Below are positions 8,758 through 21,158 of a DNA stretch of 64,000 nucleotides, piece by piece (the first letter of the stretch is position 1; the number at the start of each line of letters is the position of its first letter). A program made the translations under genes and the position numbers. A model generated the notes under the pieces. That model saw only the letters and a list, made by a program, of their open reading frames with translations, did no database searches and was not told where the DNA came from. The stretch spans positions 1-64,000 of the forward strand of contig NZ_JMPP01000046.1 of assembly GCF_000735435.1 (NCBI RefSeq). Reading direction: 5' to 3'. Source of the DNA: Klebsiella planticola ATCC 33531 (GTDB lineage Bacteria; Pseudomonadota; Gammaproteobacteria; Enterobacterales; Enterobacteriaceae).

Positions 8758-8779
8758 GTTGGTCAGCCGAAACCGGCGC

Positions 8780-10219
8780 TTAAGACTGCAAATAGACGAC
8801 CTGGGTTTGCAGATACTCATTCAACCCATGACGACCGTCGGCACCGCCGATACCCGATTTTCGCCATCCGGCATGAAAGCCCTGCATCGCTTCAAAGTTC
8901 TCACGGTTAATGTAGGTTTCACCGAACTTCAGCCCCTTTATCGCCTTCATCGCCACGTTCAGATCCCGGGTATAGATCGAGGAGGTCAGGCCATAGTCGC
9001 TGTCATTGGCCATCGCCAGCGCTTCATCCAGGGTGTCAAACGCCACCACCGGCAGCACCGGGCCAAAGGTCTCTTCATGAATGATGTCCATCTCCTGACG
9101 CACGTCCAGCAGCAGAGTCGGCGGATAAAAATAGCCCTTCCCCGCTACCGCGTTGCCGCCCAGCGCCAGACGCGCCCCCTGCGCTAACGCCCTGGCCACT
9201 TTCTGTTCGACGCGTTCCCGCGCGGCGGCGTTGATCAACGGCCCCATGGCGATATCGTCGCGGGTAGCCGGGTCGCCAAACTGTACCGCCTTTAAGGCTT
9301 CGCCCAGGCGATTCACAAATCGATCGTAAATGCCTTTTTGCACGTAGACCCGCTCCACGCAGTTACATACCTGCCCGCTGTTAATGACCCGGGAATCCAC
9401 CACCGCTTTTACCGCCAGCTCAAGGTCGGCATCATCCATCACGATAGCCGGCGCCTTACCGCCCAGTTCAAGGCACACTTTGGTGATGTTCTTCGCCGCG
9501 GCGGCCATAATCTTCTCGCCCGCGCCGACGCTGCCGGTCATACTGACCATCGCCACTTTGGCATTTGCCGCCAGCTCGTGACCAACGGTTTCGCCGCGGC
9601 CCAGCACCAGATTAAACACCCCTTTCGGCAGGCCGATGTCATCGACAATCTGCGCAAATGCGACGGCGTTGTTGGGGGTAAACTCGCTGGGTTTAATGAC
9701 GATGGTGTTGCCGGTAATTAGCGCTGGCGCCAGCTTGCGGGCGATGAGGAAGAACGGGAAGTTCCACGGCAGAATTCCGGTGGTGACGCCCAGCGCGCGT
9801 TTGAAGACGAGGATATTTTCCCCTGGCCGATCGCTCTGGACGATTTCGCCTTCATAGCGACGCGCCCACTCGGCCATATAGTCAAGATAATCGGCGGTAA
9901 ATGAGACCTCCACCGCCGCCAGCTGCTGGATTTTGCCCCCTTCCGCCACGATCAGCGCGGCAATCTCCTGCGCGCGCTGGCGAATGCCGGCGGCAATTTT
10001 CCGCAGCCAGCCCGCGCGCTCAATCGCCGGCAGCGCCTCCCAGGCCGGCTGCGCACGCTCTGCCGCCTCAATAGCCCGCCGGGCATCGTCAGCCGTACCA
10101 TCGGGGATACGGGAAAGCAGCGCTTCCGTTGCCGGGTTGAGTACATCGATCCAGGCGTCGCCGCGCCCAACCACAAACTGACCATCAATATACATCGGGT
10201 GCTGAACGGGTGCTGTCAT
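8780..10219 (-). CDS. aldA: Lactaldehyde/glycolaldehyde dehydrogenase
   Basis: 479 residues from the ATG at 10219, exactly the length of E. coli AldA and matching it closely throughout (start MTAPVQHPMYIDGQFV, end YLQTQVVYLQS). The ALDH hallmarks are present: ELGGKAP with the general-base Glu, and the catalytic Cys in SGQVCNC. The enzyme oxidises L-lactaldehyde to lactate in fucose and rhamnose catabolism and also glycolaldehyde. AGGAG lies 6 bp before this ATG; the 11-codon upstream extension is rejected. An unusual inverted repeat lies directly upstream of the ribosome site. Confidence 0.95.
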   Translation of the reverse strand: MTAPVQHPMYIDGQFVVGRGDAWIDVLNPATEALLSRIPDGTADDARRAIEAAERAQPAWEALPAIERAGWLRKIAAGIRQRAQEIAALIVAEGGKIQQLAAVEVSFTADYLDYMAEWARRYEGEIVQSDRPGENILVFKRALGVTTGILPWNFPFFLIARKLAPALITGNTIVIKPSEFTPNNAVAFAQIVDDIGLPKGVFNLVLGRGETVGHELAANAKVAMVSMTGSVGAGEKIMAAAAKNITKVCLELGGKAPAIVMDDADLELAVKAVVDSRVINSGQVCNCVERVYVQKGIYDRFVNRLGEALKAVQFGDPATRDDIAMGPLINAAARERVEQKVARALAQGARLALGGNAVAGKGYFYPPTLLLDVRQEMDIIHEETFGPVLPVVAFDTLDEALAMANDSDYGLTSSIYTRDLNVAMKAIKGLKFGETYINRENFEAMQGFHAGWRKSGIGGADGRHGLNEYLQTQVVYLQS

Positions 10220-10242
10220 GGCCTGCTCCTGTAGATTTAGTG

Positions 10243-10271
10243 TTTTTAACAAGTAACTTATTTGTTAAAAA
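10243..10271 (-). repeat. Inverted repeat upstream of aldA
   Basis: TTTTTAACAA and TTGTTAAAAA are perfect inverted arms separated by 9 bp, about 24 bp before the aldA start. Outer GTAGATTT/AAATCTAC segments continue the symmetry, interrupted by four extra bases in one arm. It could be a regulator operator or a leader-RNA hairpin next to the ribosome site. Confidence 0.45.
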
Positions 10272-10380
10272 TCTACCCACACGCAGCGCCAGAAGCAGAC
10301 GGTCAGCATGATTTTGTGAAACAGCTCATGAAAACGCGCCGACATCACGGCGATAAAGTTACATATTGGCAACAAAAACT

Positions 10381-10412
10381 GCCCGTTTGCGAAAAACGCG
10401 CCGCAAACGGGC
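10381..10412 (-). terminator. Rho-independent terminator of ydcF
   Basis: The 11-bp perfect stem GCCCGTTTGCG/CGCAAACGGGC with a 10-base loop lies 6 bp past the ydcF stop. On the minus strand it is followed by AGTTTTTGTTG. Confidence 0.75.
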
Positions 10413-10417
10413 AACAC

Positions 10418-11218
10418 TCATCCGGGAGCGCGGGCGTGCAGCGCTTCACCCAGCAGGTTGTCCTCACTCAACCGTTGTCCGGCTTCGAGGATCCGGGCGG
10501 GGATATCCACATGGACGATAAAATCTTTTCCGCGCGGGCCGTATCCCTGGGGGGCATCCAGCAACCGCGGCAGCTCTCCCAGAATCAGCGACAGATAGCG
10601 TCCGACCGGCCACAGCCCGGCAGAGTCACCGCGAAAAGCCAGCCCGTTCGCCGTATTGCCCAGCAGCGGCGCACAGCCCGGCGTACTGTACCACTGCGGC
10701 GCGACCGTCTCGTCCTGCCAGACGCGGGCAAAGGTCGCCATGGTCCGCCGCTGCATCGTCGGATCCTGGAGCACCACGCCGGCGCGGGGAGCGATTCCCG
10801 TCGCCGCCAGCATCTCGCGGGTAAAGCGCGCGTTCTCGCCGCAGTTGGTGGAACGATCCTCAACCACGATCCTGTCGCGGGGGATATGCCAGAAACGGTG
10901 GGCGATATCGGCGAGGATATGCGCCTCCGGGCGCCCGTCGACCGGCAGCGACCGATAGCGCGGCTCGTTGCGTATCGCGTCGTAAAGAAAGGCCGTGGAG
11001 TGGCCAACCCCGCCGCTAATCAGCAGCGGCACCCCGGCGTCAGCCGCCAGCCGACAGGCGGCGTCAATGGTCGGGATCACCGCGTTGCCCGCCAGCACCA
11101 CAATATCCACCGCCGGCGTCGGCGCCTGCGCGGTAAAATCATCCAGCGCCAGCCACTGGCCGAGGCAGTTGGCCGCCGCCAGCGTGGCATCCGGCAGGGA
11201 TGGAAACTGCTCACTCAT
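10418..11218 (-). CDS. ydcF: YdcF, DUF218 (ElyC/SanA/YdcF) family protein
   Basis: 266 residues matching E. coli YdcF along its length, including LAGNAVIPTIDAACRLA, PLLISGGVGHSTAFLY, EDRSTNCGENARFT, QDPTMQRRTMATF and GYGPRGKDFIVHVDIP. The DUF218 fold has conserved acidic and glycine-rich segments; E. coli YdcF was reported to bind S-adenosylmethionine, with no known reaction. AGGAG precedes the ATG. In E. coli ydcF lies between hrpA and aldA; here the aldA side is kept but about 15 kb (AST, glutamate dehydrogenase and efflux blocks) separates it from hrpA. Confidence 0.9.
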   Translation of the reverse strand: MSEQFPSLPDATLAAANCLGQWLALDDFTAQAPTPAVDIVVLAGNAVIPTIDAACRLAADAGVPLLISGGVGHSTAFLYDAIRNEPRYRSLPVDGRPEAHILADIAHRFWHIPRDRIVVEDRSTNCGENARFTREMLAATGIAPRAGVVLQDPTMQRRTMATFARVWQDETVAPQWYSTPGCAPLLGNTANGLAFRGDSAGLWPVGRYLSLILGELPRLLDAPQGYGPRGKDFIVHVDIPARILEAGQRLSEDNLLGEALHARAPG

Positions 11219-11551
11219 ACTCGCTCCTTTCGTGCCATCTCATCCGTCAAGGACGTCCGGCCATATCATAAACCGCCGCCCACGGTGGCGGCGAATAAAC
11301 GGCAATACGTCACTAAAAAAGAACCCACAATAGCGAAAAACGCTGGCCTGCGCCCGAATCATGGCCGCAATGATGCCATTAACGCGCAGAGGCTCGCTAA
11401 TAATCATGTTGGCCACGCGAAGATCGATAACAGGCGCGGAGGACGGTCGCGGGGGTATCTGGCAGGAACGGCGGGCTTGTCGACAGACGCCCTCTTCTGT
11501 GGCAGCAGACGGAATCCGATGCCTGCGGGCAGGTCATGATTGGCTAAGACC
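11219..11551. other. Intergenic region upstream of ydcF
   Basis: About 330 bp between the ydcF start and the terminator of the AST operon. Apart from the ydcF ribosome site I see no convincing gene, repeat or promoter. Short open frames here are the shadows expected in GC-rich DNA. Confidence 0.5.
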
Positions 11552-11582
11552 ACGCCGACAGCAGACTCGCTGCTGTCGGCGT
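11552..11582 (-). terminator. Terminator of the ast-permease operon
   Basis: A perfect 13-bp stem (ACGCCGACAGCAG/CTGCTGTCGGCGT) with a 5-base loop lies just past the permease stop codon. There is no long T-run, but stem strength and position support a transcript end. Confidence 0.6.
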
Positions 11583-11586
11583 CAGG

Positions 11587-13023
11587 TCAGGCGTTCAGCT
11601 TCTCCAGCTGCGTTTGCCCTTCCCGCTTCTGTTTTATCTTCCAGAACAGCCACAGCGCCACAAACCACAGCGGCGTCGCCATCAGCGCTTTCAGCGTATC
11701 CGGATCGAAGATCATGATAAAAATCGAGAAGGCGAAAAACAGCAGGCTGATCCAGCTCATGACAACCCCCGCCGGCATCTTAAACATCGATTGCTGATGC
11801 AGATCCGGACGCTTGTGGCGGTACACCAGATAAGCCACCAGAATCATCCCCCAGCTGAATACCACCATAATCGCCGCCAGCGTCGAGACAATGGTGAACA
11901 GCGTCATCACGTTCGGCACCAGGAACAGCAGCAGCGTACCGCTGAGCATGCAGAAGCAGGAGAACAGCAGGCTACGCACCGGAATACGCGTGGTGCGCGA
12001 CAAAATGCGGAACTGGCCGTGGGCATGTTTCTCTACCGACAGGCCGTACAGCATGCGGGTACTGGAGTAGACGCCGCTGTTGGCCGATGACATCGCCGAG
12101 GTCAGCGCGACAAAGTTAATCACCGCCGCCGCCGCAGGCAGTCCGGCATTAGCAAACAGCGTCACGAAGGGGCTGGCATCCGGCGAGACGCCAGGCCAGG
12201 AAGCCACGGCAATAATCACCACCATCGAGAGCAGATAAAAAATGATAATCCGCAGCGGCAGCGCGTTAATCGCCTTCGGTAAAATCTTCTGCGGGTCACG
12301 GGTTTCGGCGGTCATCGTTCCGAGCAGCTCAATTCCGGTAAAGGAGAAGATAGCTATCTGGAAACCGGCAAAGAAGCCGGTGACGCCATGCGGCATAAAC
12401 ACCGTCGGGTCGGTGATGTGGCTCAGCGAAGCTTTCACGCCATCAGGCGAGGTCCAGCCGGTCGCCACCATCCACGCGCCGGTGACGATCAGCGCAATAA
12501 TCGTAATGACCTTGATCAGCGCAAACCAGAATTCGGCCTCGCCGAACATTTTGACCGACAGCAAATTGAACAGGAACAGAATGCCGAGGGTGCTGAGCGC
12601 CGGCATCCAGGCTGACATCTCCGGAAACCAGTACTGCATATAGCTGCCGCACACCACCACATCGGCGATGCAGGTCACCACCCAGCTCAGCCAGTAGGTC
12701 CAGCCTAAATAGAAGCTGGCCTGCGGACCGAGATAATCGCCGACGAAATCGGCGAAAGAACGGTAATCAAGCCGGGTGAGCAGCACCTCGCCCATAGCCC
12801 GCATCACCATATAGGTAAAAAACCCCACCAGTAGATAAATCACGAGGATTGACGTCCCCGCCACCGCAATATTTCTTCCCGCCCCCATGAACAGGCCGGT
12901 GCCGATAGCGCCGCCCAGCGCAATCATCTGAATGTGCCGGGCGCCAAGGCCGCGTTTGAGTTGCGACGGGCACTCCCCGTCGATGGCAGGATTCACCTGC
13001 CCCTCGCGTTGATGTTGAGTCAT
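11587..13023 (-). CDS. Amino-acid permease of the APC family, CycA-like
   Basis: A 478-residue, 12-helix transporter. The N-terminal LKRGLGARHIQMIALGGAIG and the consensus GTGLFMGAGR are amino-acid:proton symporter signatures. The best match by memory is CycA (D-serine/D-alanine/glycine): SFADFVGDYLGPQ, GWTYWLSWVVT, VKMFGEAEFWFALIK, GFFAGFQIAIFSFTGIELLGTMTAET and SSANSGVYSSTRMLYGL. It begins 10 bp after the astE stop on the same strand, so it is probably the last gene of the AST operon. That context suggests import of arginine, ornithine or another amino acid feeding the pathway; the substrate itself is inferred only. Confidence 0.85.
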   Translation of the reverse strand: MTQHQREGQVNPAIDGECPSQLKRGLGARHIQMIALGGAIGTGLFMGAGRNIAVAGTSILVIYLLVGFFTYMVMRAMGEVLLTRLDYRSFADFVGDYLGPQASFYLGWTYWLSWVVTCIADVVVCGSYMQYWFPEMSAWMPALSTLGILFLFNLLSVKMFGEAEFWFALIKVITIIALIVTGAWMVATGWTSPDGVKASLSHITDPTVFMPHGVTGFFAGFQIAIFSFTGIELLGTMTAETRDPQKILPKAINALPLRIIIFYLLSMVVIIAVASWPGVSPDASPFVTLFANAGLPAAAAVINFVALTSAMSSANSGVYSSTRMLYGLSVEKHAHGQFRILSRTTRIPVRSLLFSCFCMLSGTLLLFLVPNVMTLFTIVSTLAAIMVVFSWGMILVAYLVYRHKRPDLHQQSMFKMPAGVVMSWISLLFFAFSIFIMIFDPDTLKALMATPLWFVALWLFWKIKQKREGQTQLEKLNA

Positions 13024-13033
13024 GTCGATTCCT

Positions 13034-14029
13034 TCAAGCAGGCAAAGAAAGGCATGGCGCGGCTGACTTCAGCAACAAACCGGCGCGTTGCCCGGTTGCC
13101 ACTCCCGCATTCGGAAATAAGATGTACGGCGCGTGAGCCGGAACAACCCACGTTTTATCCGGCTGGCGGGCAATTTCATACCCGGCGGGCAGCGCGGTGA
13201 AGTTGTCAATTTTCGGGTCAAGGTTGAGCGTAAAATCGCTGTCGCTCTTGATGATGCTCTCCTGCACCAGAAAATAGTCCGCCGGCGCTTTGGCCCGCGC
13301 AGGTAGCGCAGCGTCGGCAATCAGCGCGCGCACCGTGGCGTCGGTCCCGGCAAACAGACGGAGGTCGTTTTCGCCAAAAGCCAGCACCTTGCCCAGCTCC
13401 AGGGTGGCACTTTGCGCGCCGAATTTTTCGCTGGTGTAGTGCGTAAAGGTGCCGCCCGGTTCGGTATGACGCACGATGGCATCCATATCGCTGGCCTGCA
13501 GCAGCGCGTAAAACCCGGCGTCATACTCGCCCTCGCGGGCCGGGAGCAGCGCAAACTGGCGGTAGCGCGAACCGCGTATCGCGGTATGCAAATCCAGATG
13601 CAGACGGCGCACCTGGCCCTGGCGATCCGCGGTCGCAAAGAAGGCCGCGACCGCCCCCTCCAGCTCCGCCGCACGCCGGGACTCATTCCCCGGCGCCACC
13701 GCGAGATGCCGCCCGCCGAACAGACGGTTCAGGTCATTATGTAAATAGCGGCGACCAGCGCGAATGGCCGGCAGATTGCCGAACACCAGCAGCAGCGCAT
13801 GGCTGAGCGGCTGTTTACCCTCGCTCAGCGCCTGCATGATCTGCAGCAGGATCTCAATCGGCGCGGTTTCGTTGCCATGAATCCCCGCCGACACTACCGT
13901 AGCCTGCGTCCAGGGCGTCTGCGGCAGCAGTTGCAGCACGCCATCGGCTAACCAACTGGCCTCCATCGCCGCCGGAAAAGGCCAACTGCTCAGCTTGCAG
14001 TGGAGTAAATCATTGACTGTTTTTTCCAT
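13034..14029 (-). CDS. astE: Succinylglutamate desuccinylase
   Basis: About 331 residues in the M14-related AstE/AspA zinc hydrolase family. Zinc ligands are visible in SAGIHGNETAP (His, Glu) and in RLHLDLHTAIRGS (His). PGGTFTHYTSEKFGAQSATLELGK carries the expected catalytic Glu. It performs the last AST step, N-succinylglutamate to glutamate plus succinate. The ATG at 14029 starts 10 bp after the astB stop; an in-frame ATG at 14056 would overlap astB by 17 bp and is less favoured. Position and partners (astC-A-D-B-E order) confirm the assignment. Confidence 0.93.
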   Translation of the reverse strand: MEKTVNDLLHCKLSSWPFPAAMEASWLADGVLQLLPQTPWTQATVVSAGIHGNETAPIEILLQIMQALSEGKQPLSHALLLVFGNLPAIRAGRRYLHNDLNRLFGGRHLAVAPGNESRRAAELEGAVAAFFATADRQGQVRRLHLDLHTAIRGSRYRQFALLPAREGEYDAGFYALLQASDMDAIVRHTEPGGTFTHYTSEKFGAQSATLELGKVLAFGENDLRLFAGTDATVRALIADAALPARAKAPADYFLVQESIIKSDSDFTLNLDPKIDNFTALPAGYEIARQPDKTWVVPAHAPYILFPNAGVATGQRAGLLLKSAAPCLSLPA

Positions 14030-14039
14030 TCCCGGCCCC

Positions 14040-15380
14040 TTAGCGCTGGAAGTCATAGACCGAACCCAGACCTAAAATCTGCGTCAGTTCATCAAGGGCC
14101 TGGTAAACCTCGCTCAACAGCTGCGGGTCGCCGAGGTCGCTGGCATGCAGACGGTCGCGGTAATGTTTTTCAACCCAGCCGGTCAACTGCTGATAGCGTT
14201 CGTCATTCATCAGGCTACGTGGATTCACCGCCGCCAGTTCGTCATGATTCAGCACGACGCGCAGGCGCAGGCACGCCGGGCCGCCGCCGTTACGCATGCT
14301 TTCTCGCAGATCAAAGACCGCCACTTCGTTGATCGGCGAAGCGCCGCTGCTGACCAGTTCATTCAGGTACTGCCAGACATTACTGCGCTGGCGGCACTCT
14401 TCCGGCACCACGATCAGCATCGAGCCATCCGCTTTACTGAGCAGCTGACTGTTGAACAGATAGGAGGCCACGGTATCGTCGAGACTGACCTGCGCCTGGG
14501 GCACTTCGACGCTGGTAAACGGGATATCCAGCCGTGCGGTTTTCTCCCGCAGCGTGTCCAGCACCGCCTGCTGATTTAAAAAAGCATGCTGATGATGGAA
14601 CAGCACGTGGCGGTTGCTGACCGAAATCACATCGTTATGGAACACGCCGTGGTCGATGGCCGCCGGATCCTGCTGGGCGAATACGGTATATTCCGGATTC
14701 AGCCGATGCAGCCGCGCAATCGCCTGGCTGGCTTCGAGGGTCTGGCGGGCCGGATATCTCGACGGCGCCACGCCGCCGCTGGCGCGCTTACCGTAGACAA
14801 AAAACTGTACCCCCTGGCGGCCATAGTCGGTGCAAAAGCGGTTATGGTTCGCCGCCCCTTCGTCGCCTAAATCGCCATGCTGCGCCAGCGCGTCGTGGTG
14901 GCTAAAACGGGTCTCATCGGCAAAGGTGGCGCGCAGAATCGACGCTGTGGTCGGCGCCTCCTGAGAACGATGCAGCTTGTTGTTCAGGTTGGCGACCGTG
15001 AAATGCAGCTTCCCGTCGGCGCTGTCGGCGGAAGGCGATACCGTGGCGGCGTTAGCGGTCCACATCGACGACGCAGAGCTAAATGCGGACAGCAGATGCG
15101 GCGCTTCGACTGCGGCCTGCTGAATCACCTGCGCATCGCTCCCCTGAAAACCCAGTCCGCGCAGAGCGGAAATATTCGGCCGCGGCTGCGGCGGTAAAAT
15201 CCCCTGAACGAAGCCTTTATCGGCCAGGGTTTTCATTTTAAACAGCCCCTGCAGCGCCGCTTTCTTCGGGTTGGATAAGCCGTCGCGGTTGTTTTGCGAG
15301 GCTTCGTTGCCGACCGAGAGACCGGCGTAATGGTGCGTCGGCCCAACCAGGCCATCAAAATTAGCTTCAAAACCAGACAT
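14040..15380 (-). CDS. astB: N-succinylarginine dihydrolase
   Basis: 446 residues, against 447 in E. coli AstB. It begins with [25 protein letters not shown] and keeps the guanidino-hydrolase features of the family (HHQHAFLN with histidine, [24 protein letters not shown] near the C-terminus with the nucleophilic Cys). It releases two ammonia and CO2 from N2-succinylarginine to give succinylornithine, the nitrogen-liberating step of the pathway. It lies 22 bp downstream of astD and 10 bp upstream of the chosen astE start, within one operon. Confidence 0.95.
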   Translation of the reverse strand: MSGFEANFDGLVGPTHHYAGLSVGNEASQNNRDGLSNPKKAALQGLFKMKTLADKGFVQGILPPQPRPNISALRGLGFQGSDAQVIQQAAVEAPHLLSAFSSASSMWTANAATVSPSADSADGKLHFTVANLNNKLHRSQEAPTTASILRATFADETRFSHHDALAQHGDLGDEGAANHNRFCTDYGRQGVQFFVYGKRASGGVAPSRYPARQTLEASQAIARLHRLNPEYTVFAQQDPAAIDHGVFHNDVISVSNRHVLFHHQHAFLNQQAVLDTLREKTARLDIPFTSVEVPQAQVSLDDTVASYLFNSQLLSKADGSMLIVVPEECRQRSNVWQYLNELVSSGASPINEVAVFDLRESMRNGGGPACLRLRVVLNHDELAAVNPRSLMNDERYQQLTGWVEKHYRDRLHASDLGDPQLLSEVYQALDELTQILGLGSVYDFQR

Positions 15381-15402
15381 GGTGTCCTCACAGAATCCGT
15401 TA

Positions 15403-17885
<2,483 letters not shown>

Positions 17886-17899
17886 AAACCGTCTCCCGA

Positions 17900-19105
17900 T
17901 TAGCGCGTCAGGCGGGCGACGGCGCGTTCAAGGCGCACGAAAGCGTCCTCAATGTCCGCCAGCGGAATATTGAGCGCCGGTGCAAAGCGCAGAACATCGG
18001 GACCGGCAATCAGCGCAATGAGACCCTCTTCCGCTGCCAGATTGGTCAGGGTTTTGGCCTGGCCGCGCAGATGGCTGGCCAGCTCCGCGCCGATCAGCAG
18101 CCCCATACCGCGTACCGCACTAAAGAGATCGTAGCGGGCGTTCAGCGCATTCAGCTTCTCGACGATAAGGTCATGCCGCCGGGCGACGCCGGCCAGCAGC
18201 TGGTCATCCAGCTGTGCCAGAACGGTATTGGCGACCGTCGCCGCCAGCGGATTGCCGCCGAAGGTGGTGCCGTGGGTGCCTGGCTGGAAAACCTGAGCCC
18301 AGGCCTCTTTGGCCAGCATCGCCCCGATCGGGAAACCGCCGCCGAGTCCTTTAGCGCTGGTGAGAATATCCGGCACCACGTTGTAGTGCTGGTAGGCATA
18401 CAGCGTGCCGGTACGTCCGGCGCCGGTCTGGACCTCGTCAAAAATCAGCGCCGCATCGTGCTGGTCGCACAGTTCGCGCAGCGCCTGCAGGAACGCCGGG
18501 TCGGCAGGCATCACGCCGCCTTCGCCGATAATCGGTTCGACGATCACCGCGCAGGTGCGGTCCGATATTGCCGCTTTGACCGCCGCGATATCGTTATAGG
18601 GCAGATGGGTAATATCCTGCGGCAGCGGCGCATAATCGCATGAGTATTTCGGCTGCCCGCCAACCGTCACGGTAAACAGCGTGCGGCCGTGGAAAGCGTT
18701 CTGGAAGGCGATGATTTCGCTTTTTTCGCCGCCGGACTTATCGTGGGCATATTTTCGCGCCAGTTTCAGCGCCGCTTCATTGGCTTCCGCCCCGGAGTTA
18801 CAGAAGAACACCTTATCGGCAAAGGTCGACTCCACCAGCGTTTTCGCCAGCTGCAGCACCGGTTCATTGGTATAGCCGTTGCCGATATGCCAGAGGTTAT
18901 CAAGCTGAGATTTCAGCGCCGCAACCAGCGCCGGATGGGTGTGCCCGAGAGAGTTAACGGCAATACCGCCCGCTAAATCGATATATTCTTTACCCTGCTG
19001 ATCCCAGACTTTCGAGCCCGCCGCCTTCACTGGAATAAAGGGCGCAGGGGCAAAACAGGGAACCATGTAAGAATTAAAATCTTCACGAGTCATAGAGCCT
19101 GACAT
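17900..19105 (-). CDS. astC: Succinylornithine transaminase
   Basis: A 401-residue class III PLP aminotransferase (E. coli AstC 406). The Schiff-base lysine is K252 in [14 protein letters not shown], and [19 protein letters not shown] plus [14 protein letters not shown] are conserved cofactor regions. It transaminates N2-succinylornithine with 2-oxoglutarate and, as ArgD-type enzymes do, can act on acetylornithine. It is the first gene of the operon astCADBE-permease. GGAGA lies 7 bp before the ATG at 19105. The upstream region is shared with the divergent glutamate dehydrogenase gene. Confidence 0.94.
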   Translation of the reverse strand: MSGSMTREDFNSYMVPCFAPAPFIPVKAAGSKVWDQQGKEYIDLAGGIAVNSLGHTHPALVAALKSQLDNLWHIGNGYTNEPVLQLAKTLVESTFADKVFFCNSGAEANEAALKLARKYAHDKSGGEKSEIIAFQNAFHGRTLFTVTVGGQPKYSCDYAPLPQDITHLPYNDIAAVKAAISDRTCAVIVEPIIGEGGVMPADPAFLQALRELCDQHDAALIFDEVQTGAGRTGTLYAYQHYNVVPDILTSAKGLGGGFPIGAMLAKEAWAQVFQPGTHGTTFGGNPLAATVANTVLAQLDDQLLAGVARRHDLIVEKLNALNARYDLFSAVRGMGLLIGAELASHLRGQAKTLTNLAAEEGLIALIAGPDVLRFAPALNIPLADIEDAFVRLERAVARLTR

Positions 19106-19418
19106 AACAATTCTCCGGAACGAATATTGGCATTATTCAGTGGGCCAATCATGGTGAGTCGACATTAACAATTCCCCGCTCCTTGTTTTACGGGCGAACG
19201 AGCCCGTTGCGATGAAGGTAAATTCACCACAATAAAACAAAGCCTTTTTATATTTATGGGTATTTGTTAACTTTCAGTTAATACCTTGTGTATTGCGTAC
19301 CCTCATGCTGGGCCCTGTCGCGTAACAAAGTCAATACCGGAACTGTCATTTTATTCACTTTTTGAAGATCATCAAGATAATGATAAATATGAAAAAATTA
19401 TTTTACCATTCACTAAAG

Positions 19419-19443
19419 TGCATAAAATATGCATACAAATGCA
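19419..19443. promoter_or_regulatory. Candidate ArgR operator in the astC-glutamate dehydrogenase intergenic region
   Basis: The region from 19106 to 19633 is AT-rich and non-coding. Within it TGCAT-ACAA-ATGCA (19430-19443) has the 14-bp core spacing of ARG boxes (TGAAT-N4-ATTCA), and an overlapping 15-bp palindrome TGCATAAAATATGCA (19419-19433) lies beside it. E. coli astC is activated by ArgR, so the location makes sense, but the core differs from consensus at one base per arm. Confidence 0.35.
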
Positions 19444-19633
19444 CAACATGACCACGTTTTTCGGTGCGTAGTTATGCAATCAAAAAACCAAATTTCTAAC
19501 AAAAATTTAAAATTCGGAATGCCCGTCAAATACCGGTTTATAAAATTGGTGATAACATTCATTGCACAGAGTTTACTGCTGTACCTATTCCACGGTTTCA
19601 CACGACATAAATAACATTGAGAACAGGACTCTT

Positions 19634-20908
19634 ATGGAAAAGTTATCTTACGCATCTGAAAGTAGTACATCTCCATGGACAACCTACCTGCGCCAGATCG
19701 ACCGCGTCGCGCCTTATCTGGGCGATCTCGCCTACTGGGTGGAAACTCTGCGTCACCCCAAACGCGCGCTGATTGTCGACATTCCGGTGCAGATGGATGA
19801 TGGCACCATCCGCCACTTTGAAGGTTACCGCGTACAGCACAATCTATCGCGTGGACCGGGTAAAGGTGGTGTTCGCTACCATCCAGACGTTGACCTGAAC
19901 GAAGTGATGGCACTTTCTGCCTGGATGACCATTAAGTGCGCCGCGGTCAATATTCCTTACGGCGGCGCCAAAGGCGGCGTTCGCGTCGACCCGTTCAGCC
20001 TGTCAGAAGGCGAGCTGGAGCGTCTGACCCGCCGCTATACCAGCGAAATCGGTCTGATTATCGGGCCGCAGAAAGATATTCCGGCCCCGGACGTCGGTAC
20101 CAACGGTAAAGTGATGGCGTGGATGATGGATACCTACTCCATGAACCATGGCACCACCATTACCGGCGTGGTGACCGGCAAGCCGATTCACCTCGGCGGT
20201 TCGCTGGGACGTGAAAAAGCGACCGGGCGCGGCGTCTTTATTACCGGCCGTGAAGTCGCCGGTCGTTCCGGAATTGAAATTGAAGGCGCGAAAGTGGCGC
20301 TGCAAGGTTTCGGTAACGTCGGTAGCGAAGCCGCACGTCTGTTCGCTGAAGTGGGCGCGCGGATCGTGGTGATTCAGGACCACACCGCCACCCTGTATAA
20401 CGAAGGGGGCATCGATATGGCCGCCCTGACCGCATGGCAGGCTGAGAAGAAACAGATTGCCGGTTTCCCGGGCGCCCGTGAAATCGACAAAGATGCCTTC
20501 TGGACCACCCAGATGGACATTCTGATCCCTGCCGCGCTGGAGGGCCAGATCACTCGCGAGCGCGCGGAAAAACTGACCTGTAAGCTGGTGCTGGAAGGAG
20601 CGAACGGCCCGACCTATCCGGAAGCGGATGATGTCCTTGCCGAACGCGGCGTCGTCGTGGTTCCTGACGTTATCTGTAACGCCGGCGGCGTGACCGTCAG
20701 CTACTTCGAATGGGTCCAGGACATGGCGAGCTTCTTCTGGAGCGAAGAAGAGATCAACGCCAAGATGGACCGCATCATGACTGACGCGATCATTCACGTT
20801 TGCGAGAAGGCCGCGGACAAAGAGTGCTCTCTGCGTACCGCAGCCTATATCGTCGCCTGTGAACGCATTCTGATGGCGCGTAAAGATCGCGGTATCTATC
20901 CAGGTTAA
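19634..20908 (+). CDS. Glu/Leu/Phe/Val-type glutamate dehydrogenase, probably catabolic
   Basis: A 424-residue dehydrogenase. [13 protein letters not shown] and [13 protein letters not shown] carry the substrate and catalytic lysines, [11 protein letters not shown] the catalytic Asp, ATGRGVFI the dinucleotide-domain hinge, and [13 protein letters not shown] the Rossmann motif. VIQDHTA follows the second strand; the acidic residue there hints at NAD use. It resembles the shorter catabolic RocG/GudB-like dehydrogenases more than the 447-residue biosynthetic GdhA of E. coli, so I give no symbol. AGGA precedes the ATG at 19634, and the 24-codon upstream extension has no support. Divergent from astC, it may deaminate glutamate produced by the AST pathway. 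Confidence 0.88.
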   Translation: MEKLSYASESSTSPWTTYLRQIDRVAPYLGDLAYWVETLRHPKRALIVDIPVQMDDGTIRHFEGYRVQHNLSRGPGKGGVRYHPDVDLNEVMALSAWMTIKCAAVNIPYGGAKGGVRVDPFSLSEGELERLTRRYTSEIGLIIGPQKDIPAPDVGTNGKVMAWMMDTYSMNHGTTITGVVTGKPIHLGGSLGREKATGRGVFITGREVAGRSGIEIEGAKVALQGFGNVGSEAARLFAEVGARIVVIQDHTATLYNEGGIDMAALTAWQAEKKQIAGFPGAREIDKDAFWTTQMDILIPAALEGQITRERAEKLTCKLVLEGANGPTYPEADDVLAERGVVVVPDVICNAGGVTVSYFEWVQDMASFFWSEEEINAKMDRIMTDAIIHVCEKAADKECSLRTAAYIVACERILMARKDRGIYPG

Positions 20909-20924
20909 GGATGCCGCAATCACC

Positions 20925-20953
20925 GCCCGGGCTATAGCCCGGGCTTTTTTTTT
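20925..20953 (+). terminator. Rho-independent terminator of the glutamate dehydrogenase gene
   Basis: GCCCGGGCTATAGCCCGGGC is a perfect 20-base palindrome followed at once by nine T residues, 17 bp past the stop codon. Confidence 0.92.
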
Positions 20954-21082
20954 GCCCGCGCCCGGGCATGCCACCAGCCGCGCCCTTTCCCGGTCCGTGC
21001 CTCCCCCTCCCTGCGTGTCTGGTTGTGACGTCTCCCCCCCTGATAAGCGCAGGTAGTGTTAACAACTTTTTAGCATCTGCCC

Positions 21083-21130
21083 TTGAATTTGGTTTTCCAT
21101 CAGGAATAGAATCGTTAGAGCTCTAATGAT
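21083..21130 (+). promoter_or_regulatory. Promoter and MarR-type operator of the efflux operon
   Basis: TTGAAT (21083-21088) and TAGAAT (21107-21112) lie 18 bp apart. Overlapping the downstream edge of the -10 is the palindrome TTAGAGCTCTAA (21115-21126), extending with one mismatch pair to 20 bp at 21111-21130. A dyad at the transcription start, just before a marR gene, is the classic autorepression layout. Confidence 0.55.
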
Positions 21131-21158
21131 TTTGTCAGGATCGGATACGAAGAAGACT

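Noticed and set aside
10262-11539. 425-codon frame antisense to ydcF
   Set aside because: No recognisable domains; ydcF on the other strand matches a known protein fully.
19106-19633. Sigma-54 promoter for astC
   Set aside because: E. coli astC uses sigma-54, but I could not find GG-N10-GC in a suitable context on the minus strand here.
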